In this document: positions 16,304 to 25,422 of the stretch, in pieces
Position numbering within the stretch: the stretch's first letter is position 1
How the letters are laid out: every line of letters starts with the position of its first letter
NCBI GenBank assembly: GCA_030753015.1
Contig: JASMDC010000015.1
Span: 12,769 to 76,768 of the forward strand
From: Candidatus Undinarchaeales archaeon
GTDB lineage: Archaea; SpSt-1190; JASMDC01
Reading direction: 5' to 3'
DNA: 64,000 nt
Program-made: the position numbers and the translations under genes
Notes under the pieces: generated by a model
The model's database searches: none
The model's input: only the letters and a program-made list of their open reading frames with translations
What the model was told of the DNA's origin: nothing

Positions 16304-18037
16304 CTACTGTGCAAGCTCCTTCTCGAGCTGCTCGCGGTACGTGGGCACGCCCTTCTCCTGGACTGCCTGGCGGAAGCCCTCGGTACCGAACACCACGGTC
16401 CCGTCGTCCATCTCCATGTAGCCGACGTTGTCCTCTCCACCATGCCGGGAGAGGAGGATGTCCTTGTTGACGTCCCACGTCTCCTTGATGGTGCGGCTGC
16501 CCATGAGCTTGGGTAGGAAGCTCTTGTTCCAGAACTTCTCCTTGTACCGGACACCTTCATCGGTGACGGTCTCGGGCTCCTTGATGATGACGCCCCAGTC
16601 GCCCTCGGTCTTCTCGATGGTGGCGAAGGAGGCTCCCAGTTCGGGATTACGGCCGATGCGCACATCCTTGTCCATGGGCGCGAAACCGGTTTCCTCGCTG
16701 TAGGACGCGAAGTCGAGGACGTAACCGTTGTCGAACTTGAGCCCTTCGGCGGTGTGCATGAAATCGTCGGACATTATGTCGAGTCGCATGTCCGGCTTGT
16801 GCGAGTAGCAGGTCCACATGGTCTTGCCCACGAAGTACATGCCCATGGCAGCGAGCGATAGTGGGAACACGACCTCCTTGGCCATGATCGAGGCGGCAAG
16901 GCCCACGCCAAAGCCGGCCATATGGACACCGCCCTCGACGGCCTCCTCCAGGCCGATGAGCTCGAAGAGCCTCTTGTCGTAGCCCTGGTCCTCGTACTTG
17001 GAGAGGATCTCGCGGCGGATGGCTACCGAGGTCTTGTGACCGCCAGCGTCCTTGATGCCGCCGGTGAGCTCCTCCGCTAGGAATATACCGCCGAAGGCGA
17101 CCGCTGCCCCTCCGGGCGTGACACTGGCTATCGGGCCCAGGATGGCGGGCTGGATGGCGACGAGCGCGGCCGCGTGCGCGTTGGAGAACAGCGCCTCGCG
17201 GTACCGCTCCACCTTCCGCAACTTCTCCAGAGACTCTGTGCCCTCGGAGGCGTCGTCCACCTGCTTGCCCCATATGGGAGCGGAGATCATCTTGAGGACC
17301 TTGGGCGAGAACTTTGCCATGATACCGGTGAACCCGGCCATCTTGTAGAGAGCACCCTGCTCGAAGATGAGCCCGGTGAGCCCGCCCTCCAGCACGCCCT
17401 CGGCGAACCCGCCGACGTAGTTGCCGAGGTTGAGCATCCGGTACTCCTTGTCGTTCTTCATCAGGTCCATGTACTCGGGCCAGCAATCGAACAGCTTGCC
17501 CTTTTCCTTGTCCAGACGCATCAGGGCGGTGTCGCCCTCGATACCATAGAACGATGTTAGAGCGTCGCGGTATCCCGCGTCGGCACCCAGCTCACCGAGC
17601 TCCTGGCTCAGTGTCCGGGCGGTGTCCTTCTCTTCGTGATCGATCTGGTAGAGCTCCCCCGCCAGCTCGGCGGAGGGATCCGGCAGGTACACGGACCCAC
17701 TGCCGGTCTTGAAAGATGAAACAGGATTGGTACTCTCTCCCCGGTCGTAGAGGAACACCTTGTCCCCGTCCACGACAGAGATGCGGGAGCCAGTCTTTCC
17801 GTACTCCTCGGCTCCATCGGCACCGCGGTAGAGGCTCAGCGACTCCTTTCCTTCCTTGTCGCTGATGGTGGTGAGGTACCCGACGACCTCCGGATCGGTG
17901 CGGGGCCCGGCGTTATTGTACACGATGTGGAAGTGCACGTCGGACGACTGCCCTCCACTGGCACGCATGAGCTCGACATAATCCTGGTCGACGTGCAGCT
18001 CTTCTGCCCAGTCGAGCTTGTCCAGGGTCAGTTCCAT
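16304..18037 (-). CDS. Large membrane-associated protein with FHA-like C-terminal segment
   Basis: 577-aa protein. The N-terminal 230 residues are soluble, with a possible beta-rich domain. The middle has several hydrophobic, Gly/Ala-rich helices (about residues 310-360 and 395-440, e.g. MAGFGVGLAASIMA). The C-terminal part contains DVRIGRNPELGA, which resembles the phosphothreonine-binding loop of FHA domains. No further family signature is recognised. The frame is open upstream, but the TATA box GTTTATATAC at 18093-18103 makes starts above it impossible; ATG 18037 is chosen, with GTG 18058 possible. Divergent from the PLP enzyme gene. Confidence 0.6.
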   Translation of the reverse strand: MELTLDKLDWAEELHVDQDYVELMRASGGQSSDVHFHIVYNNAGPRTDPEVVGYLTTISDKEGKESLSLYRGADGAEEYGKTGSRISVVDGDKVFLYDRGESTNPVSSFKTGSGSVYLPDPSAELAGELYQIDHEEKDTARTLSQELGELGADAGYRDALTSFYGIEGDTALMRLDKEKGKLFDCWPEYMDLMKNDKEYRMLNLGNYVGGFAEGVLEGGLTGLIFEQGALYKMAGFTGIMAKFSPKVLKMISAPIWGKQVDDASEGTESLEKLRKVERYREALFSNAHAAALVAIQPAILGPIASVTPGGAAVAFGGIFLAEELTGGIKDAGGHKTSVAIRREILSKYEDQGYDKRLFELIGLEEAVEGGVHMAGFGVGLAASIMAKEVVFPLSLAAMGMYFVGKTMWTCYSHKPDMRLDIMSDDFMHTAEGLKFDNGYVLDFASYSEETGFAPMDKDVRIGRNPELGASFATIEKTEGDWGVIIKEPETVTDEGVRYKEKFWNKSFLPKLMGSRTIKETWDVNKDILLSRHGGEDNVGYMEMDDGTVVFGTEGFRQAVQEKGVPTYREQLEKELAQ

Positions 18038-18191
18038 GGTTTCAAGATGATATACCACGGTTGTCTCGCCGGTAAAACGCAGCACCTCAACCCGTATATA
18101 AACCTTCCGTTCGGGCGTCATCGAGAAGTAGTGACGCCCCCGGTCGTCCGCTCCGTCAGGAATAAAAAAAGCGACCTTGGTGGAGAACGCC

Positions 18192-19532
18192 ATGGCCGAG
18201 GACGCCCTCTTCACCATCGAGAACACACGCACCGGCGAGCGCTACCCAGCCACCTCCGAGCGATACACCGGCGACAATGGCGAGAAGCTGCGCTGCGCCT
18301 TCGACTACGAGCGCATCACCCTCACCCGCGACATCATCGACCAGCGGCGCCACCACACAACCGACTCTTTCCAGGTGTACAAGGAGCTAATGCCCGTCTT
18401 CCCCGACGAACCGCTGGTGGCCCCTAAGTTCGGCCCCACACCGTTCGAGCACGCCAAGAAGCTTTCCAAGAAGCTCGGAGTCGAGGTGTTCATCAAGTAC
18501 CCCATGTACTACGTCACCGGCTCCCACAAGCCCTACCACCTCGTCCCGGCCGCCAACTACACCACCCAGGTCCGCCGACGGAACGGCGACAAGCGGCCCA
18601 TCGTGTTCGCCAACTACTCCTGCGGCAATGCCGGCGACGCAGCGTCGTACGTGGCAAACCTCTTCGGCCTCCCCATCAAGGTGTTCCTCCTGGGCTCGGC
18701 CGACCACGAGCGCACAGCGCCATTGACCATGCGGGGCTCGGAGGTGTACAGCGTCTCCTGGGACGAGCGCGTGACCGGGGACCCGTCCTACTACATGTTC
18801 AAGGAGGCCGTGCGTCGGGGCGCCATCCCGCTCGCGTGCGCCGGTCCCGACAATTTCGGTGTCGTGGAGGGCGGCAAGGTGATGTTCCTTGAGGCCATGG
18901 AGCAGTCCGGCTGGCGCGGGTTCGATCACGCCTTCGTCCAGGTGGGCGGAGGGCTGCTGGCCAATGCCTTCCTCAACGCCTACGACGATGCACTTGCGCT
19001 GGGCCTGCTCCCGCAGGAGTCGGTACCTGCCTTCCACACGGTCCAGACCGAGGCCTGCTATCCGCTCCGGCTCGCCTACCAGCGAGTGATGGAGACCAAC
19101 CCGCGGACGAACAAGGACGTGACCTGCTTGGTGTGTGACCGACGCGAGGAGATGCTCAAACCCTGGGAGGCCAAGGAGGAGCCCGAGAGCGTGGCCCACG
19201 GCATCCTGGACGTGGAGACCTACGAGGGCGCCGAGCTCATCGCCGGGATGTACCGCACCGGCGGGAAGGCCCTTATCGTGTGCGAGGACGAGCTCATGGA
19301 CGCCTGGCGGCTGGGAGCGCGGGCCACGGGCCACTTCGCCTCGCCAACCGGCACCTCCGGCCTTGCAGGGCTGCTTCGCGCTATCGACGAGGGGATCGTG
19401 GACAAGGGTGAGAGCGTGCTGCTCACGTTCACCGGTATCGGTCAGAAGCAGCTCTCAACGACCAAAGAGGTCGCCGAACCCGTCAAGGTGAACCCCGTGG
19501 ACGATATAGAACGGGCGATGCAGGGGCTGTAG
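18192..19532 (+). CDS. PLP-dependent fold-type II enzyme, threonine-synthase-like
   Basis: 446-aa enzyme of the tryptophan-synthase-beta/threonine-synthase superfamily. The PLP lysine is K113 in YVTGSHKPYH. A phosphate-binding-type block is ANYSCGNAGDAA, and later FVQVGGGLLANAF and SPTGTSGLAGL fit the family. Candidate reactions are threonine synthase, cysteate synthase or a related beta-replacement; I cannot choose. ATG 18192 is preferred over upstream TTG/GTG codons because the AATAAAAAA box at 18161-18171 lies about 26 nt upstream. No other threonine-pathway gene is adjacent. Confidence 0.72.
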   Translation: MAEDALFTIENTRTGERYPATSERYTGDNGEKLRCAFDYERITLTRDIIDQRRHHTTDSFQVYKELMPVFPDEPLVAPKFGPTPFEHAKKLSKKLGVEVFIKYPMYYVTGSHKPYHLVPAANYTTQVRRRNGDKRPIVFANYSCGNAGDAASYVANLFGLPIKVFLLGSADHERTAPLTMRGSEVYSVSWDERVTGDPSYYMFKEAVRRGAIPLACAGPDNFGVVEGGKVMFLEAMEQSGWRGFDHAFVQVGGGLLANAFLNAYDDALALGLLPQESVPAFHTVQTEACYPLRLAYQRVMETNPRTNKDVTCLVCDRREEMLKPWEAKEEPESVAHGILDVETYEGAELIAGMYRTGGKALIVCEDELMDAWRLGARATGHFASPTGTSGLAGLLRAIDEGIVDKGESVLLTFTGIGQKQLSTTKEVAEPVKVNPVDDIERAMQGL

Positions 19533-19541
19533 ATAAGACGC

Positions 19542-20882
19542 TCAGACGAGGGCGGACTCCTCGACGACCTCTCCACCTTCCTCGTCTACCGGCTCCCGCT
19601 TGACGACCTCCAGCCGCACCTTCTCGATGCGGTTGCGGTCCATCTGCTCCACGGTGAACTCCACCTCGGTATGCTCGTCCGACCACGTGATGGCCTCCCC
19701 CTCCTTGGGGATCTTGCCGAACAGGGCGATCACGAGGCCTGCCAGCGTGTCGGCGTCCTCCTCCACGAGCTCGAGGTCGAACCGGTCGTTCACCTCGTCC
19801 AGGTTCAGAGCGCCATCGACGATAGCGTGTGACTCGTCGATGATCTCCACCGGCTCCTCCTCCCGGTCGAACTCGTCGCGGATCTCGCCCACGATCTCCT
19901 CGATGATGTCCTCTATGGTGACGATCCCGGCGACGTCCCCGTACTCGTCCACCATGATGGCCATGTGCTGCTTCTTCTTCTGCATCTCGCGCAAAAGCTC
20001 GTCGATCTTCTTGGTCTCGGGGAAGATCGGTGCCGTGCGCATGAGCTTGCTGACCCGTACGTTATTCGAGCCGTTCTTCTTGTTCATCAGCTCCAGAAGG
20101 TCCTTTGCGTACACAAGACCGACGATGTTGTCCTCGCTACCCTTGTACACCGGGATGCGGGAGAATCCGCTGGTAACGACCGTGTCCAGCACGACCTCCA
20201 AGGAAGCGTTGACGTCCACGAAGATCACATCCGGTCGGGGTACCATTACCTCCTTGGCCTTCGCTTCCCCGAACTCGAAGATGGACTCGATCATCTCCCT
20301 CTCGTTCTCCTCGAGCACGCCCTCCTTCTCGCCCACATCGATCATCTGGCGGATCTCGGCCTCGGTGACCAGGTCCTCGGTGTTCTCGACGTTCCCGCCG
20401 AGCAGTCGTGTGAGCCGGTTGGTCAGTGGGAGGAGCACCTTCACCACGGGATAGGCGATGTCCGTCCACCGTGAGACATAGGGTGCGATGCGCAGGGACA
20501 TCCTCTCTGCGTTGTTGGCGGCATAGGTCTTTGGCGTGATCTCGCCGAAGATGAGGATGACGATGGTAAGGGTGATGGTGGCAAGTGCCATACCGCCGGA
20601 GGGGAAGAGCTGGAAGAATATGGCCGCGGCCAGCACCGACATGGCCACGTTCACGAGGTTGTTGCCCACAAGCAGCGCCGAGAGCATACGTGATGGGTTC
20701 TCCACGAGCGGGAGGAGCACCTTGGCCCGCTTGTCATCCTCCTCCTTGGCGAGCCCCTGGACACGGAGCCGGCTCACTGACGTGATGGCCGTTTCCGAGC
20801 CCGAGAACAGCGCGGACAGGAAGAGCAGGAACAGGATGCCGAGAAGCTCCCAGAGAAGGACAGGATCAAGGGGTATGGCCAA
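19542..20882 (-). CDS. CNNM/HlyC-type membrane protein with paired CBS and CorC domains
   Basis: 446-aa protein. Residues 1-150 form a DUF21 (CNNM) transmembrane domain with SGSETAITSVS and FGEITPKTYA, the two signature blocks. Two CBS domains follow (VMVPRPDVIFVD at about 213; AIMVDEYGDVAGIVTIEDIIEEIVG at about 305-330, given here in two pieces: MVDEYGDVAG and TIEDIIEEI). A CorC_HlyC domain closes the protein. The family is linked to Mg2+/Co2+ efflux and was first named for hemolysin-like proteins. The start appears to be TTG at 20882. A TATA-like box (TATTTAAGG) is near 20940-20950. Confidence 0.88.
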   Translation of the reverse strand: MAIPLDPVLLWELLGILFLLFLSALFSGSETAITSVSRLRVQGLAKEEDDKRAKVLLPLVENPSRMLSALLVGNNLVNVAMSVLAAAIFFQLFPSGGMALATITLTIVILIFGEITPKTYAANNAERMSLRIAPYVSRWTDIAYPVVKVLLPLTNRLTRLLGGNVENTEDLVTEAEIRQMIDVGEKEGVLEENEREMIESIFEFGEAKAKEVMVPRPDVIFVDVNASLEVVLDTVVTSGFSRIPVYKGSEDNIVGLVYAKDLLELMNKKNGSNNVRVSKLMRTAPIFPETKKIDELLREMQKKKQHMAIMVDEYGDVAGIVTIEDIIEEIVGEIRDEFDREEEPVEIIDESHAIVDGALNLDEVNDRFDLELVEEDADTLAGLVIALFGKIPKEGEAITWSDEHTEVEFTVEQMDRNRIEKVRLEVVKREPVDEEGGEVVEESALV

Positions 20883-20989
20883 TCCGGATCAGACCTCTGC
20901 AACCATGTGTGATTGCCTATAATAACGCAGGAGTTCATACCTTAAATACCTTTTGAAAGGCGACACTGTAGAGTAATCTTCTTCGGCTC

Positions 20990-21355
20990 TCATGTATCAT
21001 CATCATCCACACTATCGTCTCGCACGCGGTAGTCCACGTCGATGACGTCTGCGTCAGGCGGGATGTCCACCCGTCCACCATCGGCCCCGAGCTTCCCCTC
21101 GGTGCGCAGGAATGTGAGCAGGCAGACGGGCGTCAGGTCGAACGGTCCGGGGAGGACGGCCTCGAGCCCCATGAAGATGGACATGGGATCCGCTGGGGAG
21201 CCTCGCAGGTCGGTTACGTAGTCCCACTGGGCCACGGCCACCAGAAGGTCGGCCGGCGCGAAGACCAAGAGCGGTATCATGTTGATGACGTCGATGGTTA
21301 TGGCAGCTGCAAGCTTCCCGTTGCGGGACAATCCTCGCCAGATGCCGGACGCCAT
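20990..21355 (-). CDS. Small membrane protein, downstream of phosphoglucose isomerase
   Basis: 121-aa protein with a hydrophobic stretch near residues 15-45 (AAAITIDVINMIPLLVFAPA), a second weaker one near 60-85, and a very acidic C-terminus (RDDSVDDDDT). Its ATG starts one base after the stop of the isomerase gene, so it is co-transcribed and probably translated by coupling. Family not recognised. The gap 20883-20989 upstream of the CBS gene contains promoter sequence only. Confidence 0.65.
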   Translation of the reverse strand: MASGIWRGLSRNGKLAAAITIDVINMIPLLVFAPADLLVAVAQWDYVTDLRGSPADPMSIFMGLEAVLPGPFDLTPVCLLTFLRTEGKLGADGGRVDIPPDADVIDVDYRVRDDSVDDDDT

Positions 21356-22774
21356 TCACTCCCGTGACCTGAGGCTGATTATGCGCTTGAACTCCCGCTT
21401 GTACCCGTCCACGGCGGACTGCTCGTAGGTGAGCCGCCCCAGCTCCCGCAGCTCTCCCTCCACGGCCACGGCCACGGCCAGACCGTAAAAGAGGCGGAAG
21501 AGGTGGTAGGTGTCCACGACGGGCATCTCGATGGTGCACGTCGGCACGGAGTTGTTCAAAAGATCGGTCTCGGTACCCTCGAACGAGATGTCCTGGAGGA
21601 TCCCGAGGTGGAACCCGCCCAGTGCCGCCAGTGTCGGGCCGAGGATCTCCTCCCGGGGCACCACGATGTCCTTGTCCGGGTCGTGCTCTACGACCCTCAC
21701 GAAAACCAGCAGCTTGTCGCGTGGACCGTTGATGATACCATTGAGCAGGGAGTGGTTGCCGGTCGGTCCAGCGGTCGCGATGATGTTCTGACCCCCGCCC
21801 CGCTCTTGGATGGACTCGGAGAGGAGCTGGGTATACCAGTCGCCCACGGCACGCAGCACCTTCGCGTAGGGATAGAACACGAGGGTCGACTTCCCCTTGT
21901 GCAGGGAGAGGTAGGTGATTGATCCCAGGCGGAAGCCGAGGTTACGGGAATCGCCAGGATCCAGATAGGCGTCGGACTCGGCATCACGCATCCCGCGCAC
22001 GGCCTCGCTCACACGCTCGGCGACGGTGCACTTCCTCTCGTCGGTGCCCACGGCAAGGGCCAGGAGGCCCACGGGACTGCCGAACGAGAACCGCCCACCG
22101 ACGCCGTCGGGGACGGGGAGCAGGGCCAGAAACCGCTGGGGCTGCTCCTGGTCGAGCCGGAAGAGCGCTGAACCCTTGGTGAGCCCGGTTGTCACTGCGA
22201 CCTGTTGGGCGTACTCGGCCGGGTCCCGGCCCGCAGCCGCGAGCGCTTCCTGCAGCCGCTGGCGGATGATGAGGAACGCGGCGATGGTCTCGGCGGTCGT
22301 GCCGGATTTGGATATGACGTTGAATACGGTCTGGAGCAGGATTCCCCGTACGCTCAGGGTATGGAGGATATCGTGGAGCTCGGCCGGATCGAAGGTGTCA
22401 CCGCAAAAGTACATCTCCGGCGCCCCACCCCGCTCCTCCCGGGGGAGTGTATTGTGCTGCGACGAGTCGAGCACGGCATGTACGGTGCGTCCAACAAGGT
22501 CCGAACCACCGATGCCCACGGTGACGAACGCCTCGGCCCGTTCCCGCACGAGCGCGGCGACCTCGATGACCCGGTCGACATCCTCTTGACGGGCATGGCT
22601 CTTGGTCCAGGCGCGGAGGTTCTGGATAAGTGTGTCCGGTCCTGCCGCGGCCTCTGCCCGGAAGCCGTTCTGGACGTCCAGCAACCTGTCCCGGAGATCA
22701 TCGAGCTCTTTTCTTGGGACGCGATGTGCCGGCGCAATATTGTCATCAGTAACGTTGTCGATGCGGATGCGCAT
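21356..22774 (-). CDS. pgi: Glucose-6-phosphate isomerase (PGI superfamily, SIS fold)
   Basis: 472-aa enzyme interconverting glucose-6-phosphate and fructose-6-phosphate in glycolysis and gluconeogenesis. SIS-type phosphosugar blocks are FVTVGIGGSDLVGR (near 86) and NVISKSGTTAET (near 151). Later blocks RFSFGSPVGLL and GGGQNIIATAG, and the Glu/His-containing C-terminal half, fit canonical (bacterial/eukaryal type) PGI rather than the cupin or bifunctional archaeal types. The frame is open further upstream but is Arg/Pro-rich shadow of the preceding gene; ATG 22774 gives a natural N-terminus 16 nt after that gene's stop. Confidence 0.85.
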   Translation of the reverse strand: MRIRIDNVTDDNIAPAHRVPRKELDDLRDRLLDVQNGFRAEAAAGPDTLIQNLRAWTKSHARQEDVDRVIEVAALVRERAEAFVTVGIGGSDLVGRTVHAVLDSSQHNTLPREERGGAPEMYFCGDTFDPAELHDILHTLSVRGILLQTVFNVISKSGTTAETIAAFLIIRQRLQEALAAAGRDPAEYAQQVAVTTGLTKGSALFRLDQEQPQRFLALLPVPDGVGGRFSFGSPVGLLALAVGTDERKCTVAERVSEAVRGMRDAESDAYLDPGDSRNLGFRLGSITYLSLHKGKSTLVFYPYAKVLRAVGDWYTQLLSESIQERGGGQNIIATAGPTGNHSLLNGIINGPRDKLLVFVRVVEHDPDKDIVVPREEILGPTLAALGGFHLGILQDISFEGTETDLLNNSVPTCTIEMPVVDTYHLFRLFYGLAVAVAVEGELRELGRLTYEQSAVDGYKREFKRIISLRSRE

Positions 22775-22790
22775 GGCTATCGCCGACCGC

Positions 22791-23027
22791 TTACTTCTTT
22801 GCCGTGGACTTCTTAGGGGTTGCCTTCTTCTTGGGTGGGGCCTTCTTCTTGGGCGCCGGCTTGGCGGCGGCCTTCTTACCGGCCGCATCGGGCATCCCGT
22901 CGATCTTGCCCCACCAGAACATCTCGCGAACGCAGTAGTAGCCCCACACACCGCTCCACTTCACAGCGAGTTTCTCGCCGCAGTGCGGGCACTCCCGCGA
23001 CACGAACGTGATCCGCTCGTCTGACAT
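22791..23027 (-). CDS. Small zinc-ribbon protein with Lys/Ala/Pro-rich tail
   Basis: 78-aa protein. The N-terminal half has ECPHCGEKLAVKW and a later single Cys (YYCVREMFWW), a likely partial zinc ribbon. The last 32 residues are nearly all Lys, Ala, Pro and Thr (AAAKPAPKKKAPPKKKATP), like eukaryotic histone H1 tails. ATG 23027 is about 26 nt from a GATAAAGATT box at 23049-23058, so leaderless. It is the first gene of a run that includes pgi. The CpXC protein at 4280-4834 has the same design. Confidence 0.7.
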   Translation of the reverse strand: MSDERITFVSRECPHCGEKLAVKWSGVWGYYCVREMFWWGKIDGMPDAAGKKAAAKPAPKKKAPPKKKATPKKSTAKK

Positions 23028-23092
23028 GAGGCGAGGAAGGGGAGCAATCTTTATCAATCTTTCAGGCGAGCGGCCCGCTCCAGACCCACGAG

Positions 23093-23509
23093 CTAGGTGG
23101 ATCCGGCCGAGTCTATATAGGCCTCTACTGCGCTTCGCGTGTCCGCTGCCTCGTACCCCGCAAGGATGGTCACCATGTGGCCGTTGTGCTCCTTCGTCTC
23201 GATTATAACGGGCTGGAGGATGAAGCTTGTCATGGCGTACCCCACCTTGTCGGACACCTTGTTGACGCTGCCCCCGCCGATAAGGAAGAGGCGGGCCGCA
23301 GGGATGTTGTCCGAGTCCATGAGGATGTTCCGCAGCGGGATCCCCTGCGCGTCGGCGAGATGGAGCGCGGCCACAAGGTCACCCAGCTGGGCCTCTTCAC
23401 CGATGACGATGTAGGAGTCGGTGGTCTGGGCGGAGCCGGTCATGGCCCCGGTGGCCATGAGGACCACGAGGCCGATCAGGAGCACGTGGATGCGGTCGAT
23501 CCGGATCAC
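23093..23509 (-). CDS. Secreted protein with S-layer-like domain
   Basis: 138-aa protein with an N-terminal signal peptide (hydrophobic residues 8-22, then Ala/Thr-rich cleavage region). The mature part reads YIVIGEEAQLGDLVAALHLA and LFLIGGGSVNKVSDK, which resembles the repeating units of archaeal S-layer proteins (VVVGGPAVN patterns). The GTG start overlaps the stop of the HD-domain gene (GTGA), so the two are coupled. It is far shorter than a true S-layer protein, so a wall-associated helper or fragment is possible. Confidence 0.6.
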   Translation of the reverse strand: MIRIDRIHVLLIGLVVLMATGAMTGSAQTTDSYIVIGEEAQLGDLVAALHLADAQGIPLRNILMDSDNIPAARLFLIGGGSVNKVSDKVGYAMTSFILQPVIIETKEHNGHMVTILAGYEAADTRSAVEAYIDSAGST

Positions 23510-24063
23510 TTCTTCGCCTCCTCAGCCCGGTTGCGGGCCTTGACGACCTCGAAGTGCGTGAAGTCCATGTGGTGGATGATCACACCCTCCTGGCTGCGAG
23601 GTACGTGGTCGCCCTCATGTGAGTGGTTGGAGATCGTGTGGACGATGCCGGCCGGTATCCCTGCCTCCAGCGCGAGCCATGCCCCCGTGATTGGGTGGCG
23701 CACGAGCTTACCGTCGCTGCAGATGCGGTACTCGCCGTCCACCAGCTCGTACTCCAAGAGCTTACCCACGTCATGCAGGAGCGCTCCCGTGAGTATCCAG
23801 TCCAGGGGGATGCCGTAGCCATGGAGCTCGTTGAGGATGCTCGCGGACGAATGGGCGAGCCTCGTTATCGTCCGCACGTGCGATATCAGCGTTGCGTCGG
23901 TCCGTGCGGCCTTGGTGAAGGGGATCTCGTCTATGGCGTCCCAGCCGCCCTTCTTCATGGCACGCACCCACACGTCGATGACACGCTGGCGCAGGTCGTC
24001 GTCCTCGAAAAGCTCGAGCTCGGGAAAGAGTGATGCGATATAGGTCCTCTTATCGTCGGTCAT
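23506..24063 (-). CDS. HD-domain phosphohydrolase
   Basis: 185-aa soluble protein of the HD superfamily. H62 (SHVRTITRLAH), the HD pair 97-98 in ALLHDVGK and a later His-rich segment (TISNHSHEGDH) supply the metal ligands. The likely activity is hydrolysis of a phosphoester or nucleotide; substrate unknown. Unlike most neighbours it has a clear ribosome binding site, GGAGG, 8-9 nt before the ATG, so its mRNA has a leader. The longer frame upstream is antisense to leuC and is not used. Confidence 0.82.
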   Translation of the reverse strand: MTDDKRTYIASLFPELELFEDDDLRQRVIDVWVRAMKKGGWDAIDEIPFTKAARTDATLISHVRTITRLAHSSASILNELHGYGIPLDWILTGALLHDVGKLLEYELVDGEYRICSDGKLVRHPITGAWLALEAGIPAGIVHTISNHSHEGDHVPRSQEGVIIHHMDFTHFEVVKARNRAEEAKK

Positions 24064-24162
24064 GTTTAAGCCTCCAGTTATCCGGTGGCCCGTGCCACCA
24101 TCCGTCACGCCCTCTAAATACATTATTAAAGGTATAAACTTTGCCGTGCCGCGGGACTCGAT

Positions 24163-25422
24163 ATGGGGTACACGATAGCTGAGAAGATTCTTGCCCGCGC
24201 GGGCGGCAAGCCGAGCGCAACCGCAGGCGACATCGTCAACGCACGGGTCGACCTTGCTATGAGCCACGAGAACACCGGACCGATATCGCGCATCTTCAAG
24301 AAGATAGGCGTGAAGCGGGTCTGGGATCCCGAGCGCATCGTCATCCCGATCGATCACTGTGTGCCAGCGGCCGCTGAGAAGAACGCCGTCGAGCACAAAG
24401 AGGCCCGGGAGTTCGTAAAGGAACAGGGTATCACCAACTTCTACGACATCAAGGCAGGAGTGTGCCACCAGGTGCTCCCCGAGAACGGCCACGTCGTGCC
24501 GGGGATGCTCATCGTGGGCAGCGACTCCCACACCACGACCTACGGCGCCCTGGGCGCCTTCTCCTCGGGGATCGGCCGTACCGAGATGGCCGCGGTGTAC
24601 GCGACAGGGGAGATCTGGATGCGCGTGCCCGAGACAGTGCGCATGGTGGTGGACGGCGAGCTGCCGCCGCTTGTCAGCGCCAAGGACGTCATCCTCAACA
24701 TCATCGGTACCGTTCGCGCCGATGGCTGCTCGTACAAGTGCGCCGAGTACACCGGTCCCACGGTGGAGCGCATGACACAGTCGAGCCGCATGGTCCTTTC
24801 CAACATGGCGGTCGAGATGGACGCAAAGGCCGGCATCGTCCCCGCCGACGACACGACCGCTTCCTACCTCAAGGGGCGCACCGATAAACCGGTCAATCCC
24901 GTCGTCTCCGATCCCGACGCTGTCGTGGAGCGCGAGGTGCATTTCGACGTGTCAGAGCTGGTCCCCCAGATCGCATGCCCGCACAAGGTCGACAACGTCA
25001 AGGCCGTGTCGGACATCGCGGGTCTGCCGATCAACCAGGCCGTGCTGGGCACCTGCACCAACGGCCGTGTTGAGGATCTCGAGCAGGCCGTTGCCATACT
25101 CAAGGGCAAGGAGGTCCACCGGGAAGTGCGCCTGCTGGTAATCCCGGCCTCGCGCAAGGAGTACATCGCCGCCTCGGAGGCCGGCCTGCTCACCGAGCTC
25201 GCCAGGTCCGGCGCGATCGTCTGCAACCCCGGCTGCGGGCCCTGCATGGGCGCCCACCAGGGGGCGCTGGCGCCCGGCGAGGTCGCCATCTCCACGTCCA
25301 ACCGCAACTTCAAGGGCCGGATGGGGTGCAAGGAGGCCAAGATCTACCTTGCGTCCCCCGCCACCGTGGCAGCGTCCGCGCTCAAGGGCGAGGTCACCGA
25401 CCCCCGGGAGGTGGTCGTATGA
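24163..25422 (+). CDS. leuC: 3-isopropylmalate dehydratase large subunit (aconitase family)
   Basis: 419-aa archaeal-type LeuC/HacA. It isomerises isopropylmalate (leucine pathway) or homocitrate-type substrates with LeuD. The [4Fe-4S] ligands are the Cys in LGTCTNGR (near 295) and the pair in CNPGCGPCMG (near 355). Substrate-site blocks VGSDSHTTTYGALG and SHENTGPI are present. The TATA box GGTATAAAC at 24131-24139 is 28 nt upstream of the ATG. It overlaps leuD by 4 nt (ATGA), and a dehydrogenase follows. No leuA or homocitrate synthase gene is nearby, so leucine versus another 2-oxoacid pathway stays open. Confidence 0.88.
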   Translation: MGYTIAEKILARAGGKPSATAGDIVNARVDLAMSHENTGPISRIFKKIGVKRVWDPERIVIPIDHCVPAAAEKNAVEHKEAREFVKEQGITNFYDIKAGVCHQVLPENGHVVPGMLIVGSDSHTTTYGALGAFSSGIGRTEMAAVYATGEIWMRVPETVRMVVDGELPPLVSAKDVILNIIGTVRADGCSYKCAEYTGPTVERMTQSSRMVLSNMAVEMDAKAGIVPADDTTASYLKGRTDKPVNPVVSDPDAVVEREVHFDVSELVPQIACPHKVDNVKAVSDIAGLPINQAVLGTCTNGRVEDLEQAVAILKGKEVHREVRLLVIPASRKEYIAASEAGLLTELARSGAIVCNPGCGPCMGAHQGALAPGEVAISTSNRNFKGRMGCKEAKIYLASPATVAASALKGEVTDPREVVV

